64,000 bases of DNA. Origin: Isoetes taiwanensis (taxonomy: Eukaryota > Streptophyta > Lycopodiopsida > Isoetales > Isoetaceae). The notes beneath the pieces are model-generated. The model was not told the DNA's origin and made no database searches. It worked only from the letters and a program-made list of their open reading frames with translations. Below are positions 53,965-64,000 of this stretch, in pieces. The position numbers were made by a program, and so were the translations under genes. The DNA is taken from positions 10,563,317-10,627,316 of the forward strand of contig JAJEKV010000006.1 in assembly GCA_021234155.1 (NCBI GenBank), in the 5' to 3' direction. Each line of letters opens with the position of its first letter. The stretch's first letter is position 1.

Positions 53965-56900
53965 TGGCTGCATGGGAAATACCCAATAGCTTTGATCTGC
54001 TTGATGCTTAGCCGCAAGTAAATCTTGCTCCTCTAATACATGATATCTTGCATCGAATGGGTTGTCCACATCACCAATTGAATTTCTGAGGTCAGTATGG
54101 TTATATCCATGAACATGTGATCAACTGGCAATTATAAGAACACATTAGGTATTCCTGCATATCCAAACTACTCCAACATGTCTTTCGAGGTTAGAACACC
54201 GGTTCAAACACCTGCAAAGTGGAACTTTATTCCTGCAAAACACACAACAATATCAGAAGTAAAACTCACTATGCCTCAAATACCATTGTTTATGCCATAC
54301 CTCTGACATATAAAGAAGTATTTTCGTCGATTTTTTCCTTATTAATACTCTTTTCGAGCTACTATGAATTCAGAAATGCATGAACCAAAGCCACAATTGA
54401 CCAAATATTATGCAAGCCAAAAGAAAAAAAAAAATATTATCCAGCTCCAAAACATGTGTGCCCAAGTTCGCCCAAAGGATGCTCAAATATAAACCTGGCC
54501 AAGGTGATGAAGCATACTACCTAACTATCTTTACAGCCCATGTAAATGGATGTAATAACTGGTAGCATACAGTGTATACTTGCACTTGTGATATGGATGT
54601 AGACATGTGCTGAGACGAACGAAATTGAATCCCTTCACCACATCATCCAATGTGCTACGAATATTCAACCACAAAGAAGAGCAATAAATTTGTTTGCTAT
54701 GATGAAAGTGTCTGCACGCCCTGTCAGGTATCAGATTACTAAAGCCAAGCACGTGTAGTGCGACATGAGAAATTTGTGTATGCAATGCCATGTAGTGTGA
54801 GAATTGTGCAGCTTCACGTTCTTTGACTCTTGCTTATATGTGCATAATGTCATCCTGATTGGCAGCTCCATAGCAACTGTGTGGCAATGCAAAAAACCAC
54901 ATGAATGCTCAGAGCAGGAAAAGAAGTAGGAGCTTCTACTGAAAGTATGAGTTTGTTATCTTTTCAAGAATTGGAGCCAAAGCAAGCCAGGTCATGTCTT
55001 CTTCATCAGCAACTTTTGAATGCAACTTGGATTTAGGTTGTTGGTGTGTATAGGTTGGAGGCTCATTATAACTGGAAAAGCTCTTGTAAGTCCACATTTA
55101 TACACATTTGGGGTTTCCATTATGTATAATCTTGGTTTCCAGTATATATAAGCTTGCTGCACATTGATCCACTCTTCATTCTCAGGCGTAATCATGCTCT
55201 GCTTTATTCCTATAGAACAAAAGTGGACTAACACTGCGAGGAGTTTGCATATGGCACTTTACACTGTCAATGTAATGCACTTTATTTTGCAGTTTCACGC
55301 AGGGTTGCAAGGCCATGAGAGCAATCAATATTCTAAAATCATCACTACTTTAACATATCAGCATCTCCATCTTCTTGTACGCATAAAATACAACATCACT
55401 TCTTATAACAGAACCTTTGTCCAACTGCCTACATTTGAAGCCACCTAAAAGAGTCATGCAAAATAGTATTTAAGCTTTACCTCGCAAAACAATAGGAGAT
55501 GGAAGACAGCTAAATCATGGTGCTCGAACATATTCTGGTCTTGTAACAAAACATGAATTGAGATGCACAACTCCAACATTAACTGCTTAATGTTGTTTCC
55601 TTGAAGTGCAGCCGCGACAGTGCTTGAGACTGGCATTTTGTTGGAATATGCAGATAAAGTAAACATGAAGAAGGTTTCTTGTGGATTAAGTAGAAAAAAC
55701 CTTCAGAACATGCAGGCTCCTGTTAGGATTAAATGCAACCAGATCCTCTATCGATTCTTGGAACCTACAGATGCACAACTATGCACAGTTATGGTCCTAG
55801 AGCAGAGATCACAAACTTGATGCCAAAGCTCAAGCTTCATAAATCTATCAAAGTAACCAAGTATAACAGAAATCATAACACGAAATGCAACTTTGATAAC
55901 ACTTGTACTATAATGGCAACTCATTCCAGTTAATCCATGCATCAAAGCAATGTCAAACTAACTAATCTAACATAAATTTGTACCTGGATTGGGGTGAATA
56001 GCCAGAAAATATGACTTGAAGCAATTGCGAAATCATGGCATGCATATCAAGATGCTACACATCCTACTGTAGCCAGAAAAGGGAAAGCTTCAACCTCTAC
56101 CTCAAAGGATCAGAGAATACAGAGATAATTAATCATATAAATATGTACCTAGACTGGAGGAATATGCCATTGTTCTTGGCACAATCATGATCATAGATAT
56201 AAAAACCAACATCTTCTCCCAAGCCCTCTTGCAAAAACTTGCATTAACTCTTGGTATACATCAAGGTATATAATAGAAGCTCCGAAGTATCAATCACTTG
56301 TCCTCCATGCCATGCTATAGCTGCAGGCTGTGTCCACTATGAATAATTGGCAAAATCACCTTGAATAGGTCCTGCAGCGATAAGACTATATTCACTATGA
56401 TGGCTTACACAAATTTACATGGCCAACTTAAGGAGCTCCTCAGCTACAACCATGCACGAACAAAGTTGGAGGTTCTCGCCTACAACCACGCATGAATAAA
56501 GTTGTTTACATCCTTAGAAAGAATCCTCTTTATGCCAATTAAATTCATTATCTGCAATGGAAGACAAAGAAGAAAACTGGTAGTGCGCAAAATCGACAAA
56601 CCATAGTATACATTTGAATTAAAGTACACAATGTGCTGGAGCATAGTAAGAAGCTAAGAGTTATAGCAGTCATAAAAACAATCTTATAGATACTTAGAAA
56701 TGGCCCAAAAATGATTAGCAACATAGTAGTCTAAGGAAAGTAGATGCACGGCGCAAACCTGTAGTAGGAGGGGAAGAAGAAATTTGACTTGATGCTTGCA
56801 AACAGGGAATATATTAGCACAATAGGCACTGCATGGATATGAGCAGGATTTAGAGCATGTGTGGCATGCATAGATAGATGTGTCCATGATCACCCCAGCA

Positions 56901-59340
56901 CAATTTCATACGAAAGGCCAGCAACAACAAAGCAGTTTATCCAAAATTTAAAGGTTAAAGCATCTGTTTTCATAAGCCAAATATCCCAAGAATATACATT
57001 AAAGAAGGAAATAATCTCGAAAGTTTATCCACTGGTGAATGACATTCGACCACTATTTGGAAGTTGAATACTTTGAGTCACAACACCTAGATTGCAACTC
57101 CTCCAGCTCATTAAATACTACAAAGCTTGGTGATTGCCATCAAAATGAGGGACTTGTCGATATATAACTGATGGAACTTCTGGACAAACAATTATTCCAA
57201 GGCTTTGCGCTCAGTTGTGGTATATTCACATGTGCTTCATGTAAGGTTTCACTTGGAAACATGGGTACCCAGAAACTCTAAACATGCTTCAAGATAGACC
57301 CAATATCATAATTGTAACTCCCTCGCTTGATGCAACTAAAATTTCGGCATTGCAAAATCAACTCAAGTTTCAAAGCCTTTTCATTGAATCTAGACCTACA
57401 TTACCAAGAATTTGCTAACAAACCTCCAACCCAAAAGATCGTTGTGCAATTTTATTTATATGAAAGAATAAAAAAGGAGGAAGCAAACCTGGAAATCCCC
57501 AGATTATTGGTACCATGCATGAACAACCCACCAGAACTGGCTTTATTAAAACATCCAACCCAACATGCAGCGATCCCTGCCAGAAAATAAGATTTGAAGC
57601 AATTTTGGAATTATGGCATGCATATCATGGTGCTACACACTTTTTGTTGTGATATTGACTTGAAATGCCCATGCTCTCTTAGCATGTTCTTGCCACTGAA
57701 CGGCCTACAGCACACGGCAAAGAATTTGTTTCCATCTTTAAGATTCCAGTACCATCTGCAGCATGACATACATTCGATGGTTCAAGCACAAACAGATCAA
57801 AAAATCAAACACAAATGCAACACATGAAGGTTCGACAGTGGCACACATTATTTTGGCAATTATATTTTCCATATAAAAAGGAGACATGAAAAGACTAAAC
57901 AAAATATCTTGCTCTAGCAATGTGCAAATGGCTATAGAACACACCTTCAACCATCTGTCCCACTTTTGTAACAGCTTAAAAACTGTTGCCAATGTCAAAT
58001 TTGATGACAGAGTCAAATTAGCATGAGACAAATAAAATTACAGCTTCAAATGTCTCGCCCATTTCTCAAAACAAATGAAAGGAACAGATCAATGAGCTAC
58101 CATAACTGCAATTCTTTGTCACCAAAAACATATGAAACAATGACGATCCCTAAAATGCATGTCCCAAGTGCAGTCCAGCCAGCAAGGAAATCATTATTAT
58201 GGCAATCCTAATTTGACCTCCAAAATAACTTGCAAAATCTATCAAAATAACTCACTTCAAGAACTGCAAGATGCCCATGTGCTACTTGTGAACTCTCCAA
58301 GCACATCCAAAAGCATTAGACACAGTTCGCTGCCTCCTTGATTCTCAAATGACGACATGAAACATCATAAACAGCATATTAGACAGAAAGCATCAACGAA
58401 CCACACAAAACCCTTTACCTAGAGATCAAATCTGACCTGCAAGCCACGAACTCATTCTACAGATCGGTCAGCCACTAAACATTAATCCCTATGTAATACA
58501 TCGTCGATCTTTGGCATATGTCGATAATTTGAAGGGAGCATGTCGATATTGATATGCAGAAGAAGATTGGAAAAAGCAAAATTAAATCGAAATCATAGCA
58601 AAGAAAGTTTTCTAATTTCTGGAAATCGGCTTTTCTTTTCCGGTGGCTAAAAGCCCCAAAATCATAGGAAAATAATTTAAAAAAAAATCCAAAAATATTT
58701 TTCTCCACACCTGAAAATCCCAAATTAACAAGATAGATATTCTAGTTTCTCAATTGACATTCCTGGAGTTCATTGTTGGATTTGTAACACGTAACACAGA
58801 ATCATCAACTATTGGTCTTCCACCCACTGCCCTTTAAATGCCCACTTTATTCCCTTTGGACACCCACATTTTTCCACATAACCACCCACTCTTGCCCTAT
58901 AATAGCCCACCTTAAGACCTATTGTAAGTTGGATGAGATGCCTGGTCTTAGTTGGGCACTTATGGGCTAACAAAGGTTGGAGGGCATTTGCTAGTCCATT
59001 GAAGGGCATGTGGTGGTCTGTTAGAGTCAAAGAAAACATACAACTTAATATCTTCATAGTAGACTTCCAATTTGTCAAAACTATTGGTATTTAACATTAA
59101 TTGACAGCTAAACTCTCAAGCTTTATTATGATGTATCAAAATAGGAGCTTTAATTAGATTAAACCCGTAAGGATTAAGCAATTGTACTTAAGTGGGCAGT
59201 TGTAGTAGGGCACCCTCAACTGGAGATGTCAATTTTCTAGCATGTCAACAATGCGGTTCCGTTCCGTCGAACTAGACTGTTTCCATGCTAAGAATGTCCG
59301 ACATCAACATTTCTACAATTCCTTATAAGCAAACCCTAAA
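53965..59340. other. Long stretch without a recognisable gene
   Basis: AT-rich, no domain-level reading on either strand. A ~62-bp diverged repeat occurs at 56002-56062 and 57580-57642 (CAGAAAATAWGAYTTGAAGC, then GGCATGCATATCA), perhaps an old interspersed repeat. CACGCATGAA/CATGCACGAA motifs near 56450-56490 are doubled. Could include unannotated UTRs or a non-coding RNA, but nothing supports one. Confidence 0.5.
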
Positions 59341-59371
59341 CCATTGGAAAATCCCATTTGACCACTTAATC

Positions 59372-59559
59372 CACGTGGGCAGCTGGACAAAAACGCGCAT
59401 GGAGGTTGGAATTGAGCGAGCATTTGTATAACCACGTTTGACTGGTAGGGGCAAGTCATGGCCATTTGATGGGCACGATGGTGACGTGGAGGTTTGTAAG
59501 CCGTCCATATGCCCGCCTTTAAATCCTCTATGTCTCTATGGGCAGTGACAGAATATAAG
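59372..59559 (+). promoter_or_regulatory. Promoter of the type III PKS gene
   Basis: A G-box CACGTG at 59372-59377 within CCACGTGG, an ACGT element GTGACGTGG at about 59480, TTGAC W-box cores near 59359 and 59430, and a TATA-like ATATAAG at 59553-59559, about 100 bp before the ATG. Chalcone synthase promoters of plants commonly combine a G-box/ACGT element with a TATA box for light or stress response. Function here is inference. Confidence 0.5.
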
Positions 59560-59659
59560 AAGGGAATTCAGTAAGATTCAAATAATTGTTTCATCCGGCG
59601 CTTTTTCACAAAACCTGTGTATTTCTGACTCTTGAGTCATCATTATTTTTTGCTTAGAT

Positions 59660-61218
59660 ATGGCCAGAGCAGAAAAGAGAGCTAAGGGCCCTGCAACAAT
59701 TTTTGCAATGGGTACTGCTAATCCTCCTAACATCATTCCTCAAAGCAAGTTCCCTGACTACCTCTTCAAGGTCACGAATAGCGAGCACAAGACTGATCTA
59801 AAGCACAAGTTTGAAGAGATCTGTAAGTTTCTATTGCGCTTATCTGAAGTTATTTGAATTTTCTCTGTTCTAACATGCAAGCCCTCTGTAGTTATAAGTA
59901 CTTCTTGAGTTAATAAAGCTTGATTATATATATGCCTCCCTAGCTCGTATATATGCTTCTGTTTCCTTATGTGGTTATGTTGTTCTTATAAATTGCTATA
60001 CTTCAAACTGTGAAATGAGCTCTTTTGAAGGCTGATATTTAATTTTGGGTGCTTATCCTTGATTTTTCTATCTGCCTGCTTGAATTTGGTGTATATCTGC
60101 AAAGTAATTTTCTATAAGGACTTGCACTGTATATAATCATATGATGATTTCCTTGCCTTCTCCCGTAAAATGGCTATCAATTATGGTTGTCATAAGAATA
60201 GAAGTTTTGTAATAGTTCTCATAATTTGATCTATGTTATAGGTGCAGAAGCAGGTGCAGGAATCAATAAAAGGCATTTTTGCTTTACAGAGGAGATTCTG
60301 AAGGCAAACCCTTCAATCTGCACAATAGGTGCAAGGTCTTTAGATGTGAGGCAAGATTTTGCACTGGTAGAAGTACCAAGGCTAGCAAAGGAAGCAGCCC
60401 TAAAAGCAATAGAGCAATGGGGGCAACCAAAGGCAAAGATAACACACGTAGTATTTGCAGCAACAAGTGGTCTGAAGGCACCTGGAGTAGAATTAACACT
60501 AATCAAGCTGTTAGGGTTGTCACTAGAAACTAGCAGGGTTATGCTTTATCAACAAGATGGATATTCAGGTGCTGCTGCCCTCAGAATAGCAAAAGACCTA
60601 GCAGAAAACAACAAGGGTGCAAGGGTTTTAGTCGCAAGCAGTGAAGTCACAGCTTACACCTTTCATGCCCCTGATGAGGAACATCTTGATGGACTTCTGA
60701 CCTCTGCTTTGCTCGGAGATGGCGCCGTGGCTCTCATAGTTGGTTCTGATCCTGAAGAAGATGAAAAACCCCTTTTCCAGATCCTACATACACATGAATC
60801 TATCTTGCCAGATAGTGAAGACGCCGTAGAAGCTCACATCAGAGAAGAAGGTCTGTTTTATTATTTCAGTAAGGATCCAACCAAGGAGATGCCTTCTGTC
60901 GTAACCAAGCATGCAAAGAACTTCTTTGAGGAGATACTGAAGCATGTTGGTCATCCTGACTATAACAAGCTCTTCTGGGCCATTCATCCTTCTGGTATTA
61001 CAATTCTAAACAAACTTGAGGAGGAACTTAGGCTTGAGGAGGACAAACTTAGTGCTGCTAGGGAGGTCCTTGCTAACTATGGTAACCTTTCAAGTGCTGG
61101 AGTTCTTTTTGTTATTGAGCAGCTTTACAGGCATGGGATTAGCTCTGAATATGGTGTTGTCCTTGGCTATGGCCCTGGCCTCACTATTGAGACTTCGCTC
61201 TTAAAAAAGGTTTACTAA
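59660..61218 (+). CDS. Chalcone synthase-like type III polyketide synthase lacking the catalytic Cys
   Basis: Exon 1 is 59660-59822 and exon 2 60242-61218 (GT...AG intron; phase 1, inside the Cys codon of FEEIC, the conserved position in plant CHS genes). The product is 379 residues, slightly short of the usual 390-395. Typical segments: [90 protein letters not shown]. His303 and Asn336 of the triad are present, but the nucleophile region QQGCFAG of CHS reads QQDGYSG, so Cys164 is Gly161 here. Gatekeeper Phe215 is Leu, Phe265 is Tyr and Gly256 is Ala. The frame has no stop or shift, so it has been kept open. Known members condense malonyl-CoA on a starter CoA; without the Cys this one probably cannot, and may act as a partner or binding protein (inference). 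Cytosolic, no signal peptide. Confidence 0.93.
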
Positions 61219-61740
61219 GTCAGTGCTATTGTGCTAATGGCTCTTCCAAAGCTGGAGTTTTGTTACTAATAAGGGACATGTTCCTGATTGTTGTGACTAC
61301 ATCAGATATTACAATACAGATACAAAAAATACACTATACAAATGGCTAGTATTTAGTGTTTAGAATCTATACCGAACTTGGTGGTGAGACTCGGGTTTAG
61401 AGTCTATCCAGAACTTAATCCGCCGTTGTCGGCTTAGTTATCCTCATGGTGGGGAAACGCTACAGCGGTGACAATACATTAAGCTAACCCAAAAGATGTT
61501 GACCAAGTTTTGGCCATGAGCAAGGCGTATGTTCAGCAACATAAACTAGTAATATACAAAAACAAGCAAGAGGTGCAGAGATTAAATTCTCCTTTTCCAT
61601 CATCTTTCCTCCTTAAATCCTATTCAACAGCATCATGAACATTAGGTTCCCAAAATGTTGTTGGGGTCGTGTAACATAAAGATTTTGCAAGGTTAAGGCA
61701 TGTATTCGTATCTAAAAATGGTATTTTGCTGACTCACAAA
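61219..61740 (+). other. 3' flank of the PKS gene
   Basis: Probably the 3' UTR at its start (an AATAA-like signal at about 61267). A short repeated phrase GTTTAGARTCTATMC occurs at 61359 and 61396. No other gene. Confidence 0.5.
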
Positions 61741-62640
61741 TTTGGGTTTGGTTTGGCAATGGTCGAATCGGTTGTATTGGTTTTTTGGGGAAGGCCTAAT
61801 TTTTTACAACTGGAGTCGTGCCATTGTTGTTCCTGTCTGTATTAGGAAAGTGGGGTTCGTGTCGAATTTGGGCGTTAGGGCAGGGCATGGCGGAGTTCTT
61901 CTGTGGGCGGCTGCTTGGCGATGGCGGAGTTATTCTGGCAGGGTTCAGAGGCAACCGACGTCTTCAAATCGATTCTTAGAGCTGTTAATCTGGCAGCAGT
62001 AAGTATGGATTTAATTTCGGAGGGCACAGATGGAGAATCTGGAGCCAGGCTATGGCATCTGCGGTTTTTCTTCTTGTGAAGGGGAGATTTTGGATTCTTC
62101 CTTCTGCCATAGCCGAAAGCATGTGCATGCAATTTCTTGTTTTGTTCTGCCCTATTCTGCTCTTGCACAGTGTAATGGTGTAATGGCACTGATGGTAAGT
62201 GGAAGCTGCATTCATCAAATGTGGTGCCGATTTAATCGGTGGGGTTCAAATCCCCATTCTTGCATGCATTTTCCTTGTTTTGTTCTGCTCTTTTGCAGTG
62301 TGTATTTAGGCTCCTTCTGTCTTGGTTAGGTGAAACATCAGGGAACGGGGTTTTGTGGGCGGGGTTCAACTCCCCGTGCTGTTTAATCTGTTATGCAGCT
62401 GCTGTAGCGTGTGCAGCAGTTTGTTGTACAGTTTATAAACAGGTTGAGTTTCGGCCTTCATTTTGGCAGGTCCTTCTGTATTTTTCTTTGCAAGTGACAC
62501 AGGTGTGCACAGTGTTGCTTCGTAAACGTCAAGGAAAGTTGATCATCGTTCTTGTTTATGCTCCAATGGTGGACTGCCATGTGGCAACCATTCTATCCCA
62601 GAATGACAAACCGCAACACCATTCTGTGACGACCGGTTGG
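61741..62640. other. Repeat-rich stretch without a supported gene
   Basis: GATGGCGGAGTT-type phrases (about 61888, 61920) relate to the CTATGGCGG / CCGCCATAG repeats near 63.3-63.6 kb. A ~45-bp block TGCATGCA-TTTCTTGTTTTGTTCTG recurs at 62125 and 62261, and GGGGTTCAAMTCCCC at 62236 and 62363. Open frames here lack domain features. Confidence 0.45.
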
Positions 62641-62649
62641 ACCCAGTCA

Positions 62650-62713
62650 CCTGCACACCTAAAGCATCGCTGCAGTTGAATCTGCACACCTAAAGCATCG
62701 CTGTAGTTGAATA
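62650..62713. repeat. 33-bp tandem duplication
   Basis: TGCACACCTAAAGCATCGCT plus GCAGTTGAAT occurs twice in a row with one substitution. Confidence 0.9.
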
Positions 62714-62739
62714 TGCAAGAGCCTACAGCCTAAAACCAT

Positions 62740-63005
62740 CGCAAGGAAGCTTGAAATCAGCAGGAAATCGGCAAGAAAGCTTCAAAACGGCTTGAAATTG
62801 ACAAGAAATCTTGAAATCGGCAAGTCCAAATACAAAAAACCATAGCAAGAGCTTGAAATCCCCAAAATCTCAAGAGCTTGAAATCTGCAAGAGCTTAAAA
62901 CCTGAACATCTCTGGATCATCTGAGCTTGAAATTTGAAGCATATGATCGGATTTGAAGCTCGAAATCTGAAGCATATAGCCGGATTTGAAGCTCGAAACC
63001 TGCAT
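62740..63005. repeat. Degenerate minisatellite (GCTTGAAATC theme)
   Basis: GCTTGAAATC/GAGCTTGAAAT recurs about ten times at irregular spacing. The end has two 33-bp units starting TGAAGCATAT at 62937 and 62969. Confidence 0.75.
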
Positions 63006-63030
63006 ATAAAGCCGGATCTTTCCTTGACGT

Positions 63031-63160
63031 TGTGGAGTGGGAGCAAGTCGCCACGGGCATGGCGGGGGCAGGGTTACCTGCCGGTCGGCTTTACCCGGTC
63101 ACCCCCGGCCGGCTCGGCGGTAGGCGCCAGCCCGTAAGGGCCCCCCGCTCCTATTCCACA
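63031..63160. other. GC-rich island bounded by inverted repeats
   Basis: 130 bp, much richer in G+C than its flanks, with TGTGGAGTGGGAGC at the left and GCTCCTATTCCACA at the right (two mismatches when paired). Several inner complementary runs (GGCCGG, GCCGGC, GGGTTACC / GGTCACCC). Could be a structured RNA or a small element. No coding support. Confidence 0.5.
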
Positions 63161-63162
63161 TA

Positions 63163-63824
63163 ACGCCCACAAGGACGAAATTTACGGTTTTTATGCTTTT
63201 GTTCAAAAACAATAAACAACCTCGCTCGAGCTTGAAGGCTGGCGCCGCCAGAAGCTCCGCCAAGAAATCTCCGAAGGTTTTCGATTTCGGTTGGATTCGC
63301 CTCGGCTATGGCGGTCAGCTATGGAGGTTCCGCTTTGCAAAACTCTGGCTATGGAGGTCGGCTATGGAGGTTCCGCTTTGTAAAGCTCTGGCTATGGAGG
63401 TCAGACTGTGTTTAAACCTCCGTTTATTGTGTTTTCAAGATGACATAGCTCCCGCATACTAGTTTGTTTCACGGCTTCCTATGCCATAGCTCTGCCAGAA
63501 TAGTTCCGCCATAGCTCAGAATAGTTTCTGCATGAAAAGAAACTCATATACAAAACGATAGTTCCGCCATAGCTATTCTTGAAACTTCCTATGCCATAGC
63601 TCTACCAGAATACTGATGCATGAAAAGAAACTCTGTCACAAAATGCCGAATCTGATGCAAAACACCGAATCTGATGCAAGCCACCGAATCTGTAACAAGC
63701 AAGCAAGCTTGCAAAGCTCATTCCGCCACTCACTGCGCCACTCCATCGCTTGCCGGAAGAGAATAGAACCAAAATTTTTCCTTTTTTTTGCCACGTAGCA
63801 AAAATTTCGTCCTTACGTGGCGTA
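63163..63824. mobile_element. TIR-bounded segment (~660 bp)
   Basis: ACGCCCACAAGGACGAAATT at 63163 pairs with the reverse of AATTTCGTCCTTACGTGGCG near 63803-63822; the AAGGACGAAATT core is identical. No target duplication was identified. The interior consists of minisatellite repeats. Confidence 0.55.
63293..63410. repeat. 42-bp minisatellite
   Basis: GGCTATGGAGGTTCCGCTTT recurs with CTCTGGCTATGGAGGTC between copies (63317-63400), about 2.5 units. The theme returns in opposite orientation at 63475-63610 (CTATGCCATAGCTCTGCCAG and GTTCCGCCATAGCT, each twice). Confidence 0.8.
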
Positions 63825-63837
63825 ACCGCATTGGCTC

Positions 63838-63877
63838 GGGGGTTCCTGAAATAAACCCCCTTCAGGAAACCCCCGGT
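63838..63877. repeat. Perfect-stem hairpin
   Basis: GGGGGTTCCTGAA and TTCAGGAAACCCCC are near-perfect reverse complements around an 11-base spacer. Not followed by a T-run, so not a bacterial-type terminator. Role unknown. Confidence 0.6.
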
Positions 63878-64000
63878 TTCCTCCATCATAGCAGGCGTGC
63901 TGCTGTAACTGTATTTGTGTGACACAGGTTTGCTTTGTTGTCGTCTGTGTGTATGTATCCATTTGACTTCAATTGAATACTTCTATTGAACCTTAGGCTG

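Noticed and set aside
53965-58740. Host gene on either strand
   Set aside because: Frames up to 97 codons exist, but none shows conserved motifs, splice-linked continuation or codon bias.
62232-62250. tRNA B-box (GGTTCAAATCC) suggesting a tRNA or SINE
   Set aside because: No A-box at the right distance and no acceptor stem can be formed. The phrase is part of a local repeat (also at 62363).

Overview
The window is plant nuclear DNA made almost entirely of nested transposable elements, with one intact-looking host gene near its right end. The organism is a land plant: there are Ty3/gypsy chromoviruses, a Ty1/copia element, APE-type LINEs, a plant-type hAT transposase with introns, and a type III polyketide synthase gene whose single phase-1 intron splits the conserved Cys codon of the chalcone synthase family. 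The mix of LINEs with tetranucleotide tails, a transposase with a DNC..QNKN / GHTHED signature and divergent families suggests a bryophyte, lycophyte or fern rather than a crop angiosperm, but the species cannot be fixed from sequence alone.

Layout. 1-18.8 kb: a LINE (5' tandem monomers, ORF1, endonuclease, reverse transcriptase) is cut in its endonuclease by a 13.6-kb chromovirus at 2108-15720, with an exact 5-bp target duplication (atacc). That element carries, besides gag, protease, RT, RNase H, integrase and chromodomain remnants, an unusual reading frame next to its left LTR that ends in a histone H3 fold (3684-4703). It also has a promoter-like segment with twin palindromes and a second unrecognised gene unit (5.4-6.9 kb). 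A smaller gypsy fragment lies inside its integrase and a 236-bp TIR element lies in its left LTR. 18.8-23.2 kb, minus strand: an LTR and leader of a related chromovirus whose first reading frame starts MARTKCTVRK, like an H3 tail, followed by a copia 3' end/LTR remnant that holds a 720-bp hAT-type non-autonomous element.

23.3-33.7 kb, minus strand: a decayed multi-exon gene with a DGQH-type (ParB-like) motif region and an FCP1/NIF-like HAD phosphatase domain, split by a young copia element (24812-30405). 33.8-44.9 kb: small fragments, a cluster of roughly 22-bp palindromes that also occur in introns of the previous gene, an acidic ORF, a decayed DNA transposase gene, and a LINE 3' end. 44.9-53.7 kb: a probable hAT element with subterminal GGCGAAT motifs and a multi-exon transposase on the minus strand, itself hit by a 616-bp insertion and by MITEs. 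53.7-59.3 kb: no recognisable gene.

59.66-61.22 kb: a two-exon type III polyketide synthase of 379 residues, open throughout, in which the nucleophilic Cys is replaced by Gly while the catalytic His and Asn remain. It looks like a pseudoenzyme. 61.3-64 kb: minisatellite-like repeats, a GC-rich inverted-repeat island and one more TIR-bounded segment.

The most notable signal is the histone H3 link. Two related chromoviruses in one window each carry a different part of an H3-like protein at the same place, upstream of gag: one the globular fold with some CENH3-like features, the other an H3-like N-terminus. This suggests that the family encodes, or encoded, its own H3 variant, possibly for chromatin or centromere targeting.
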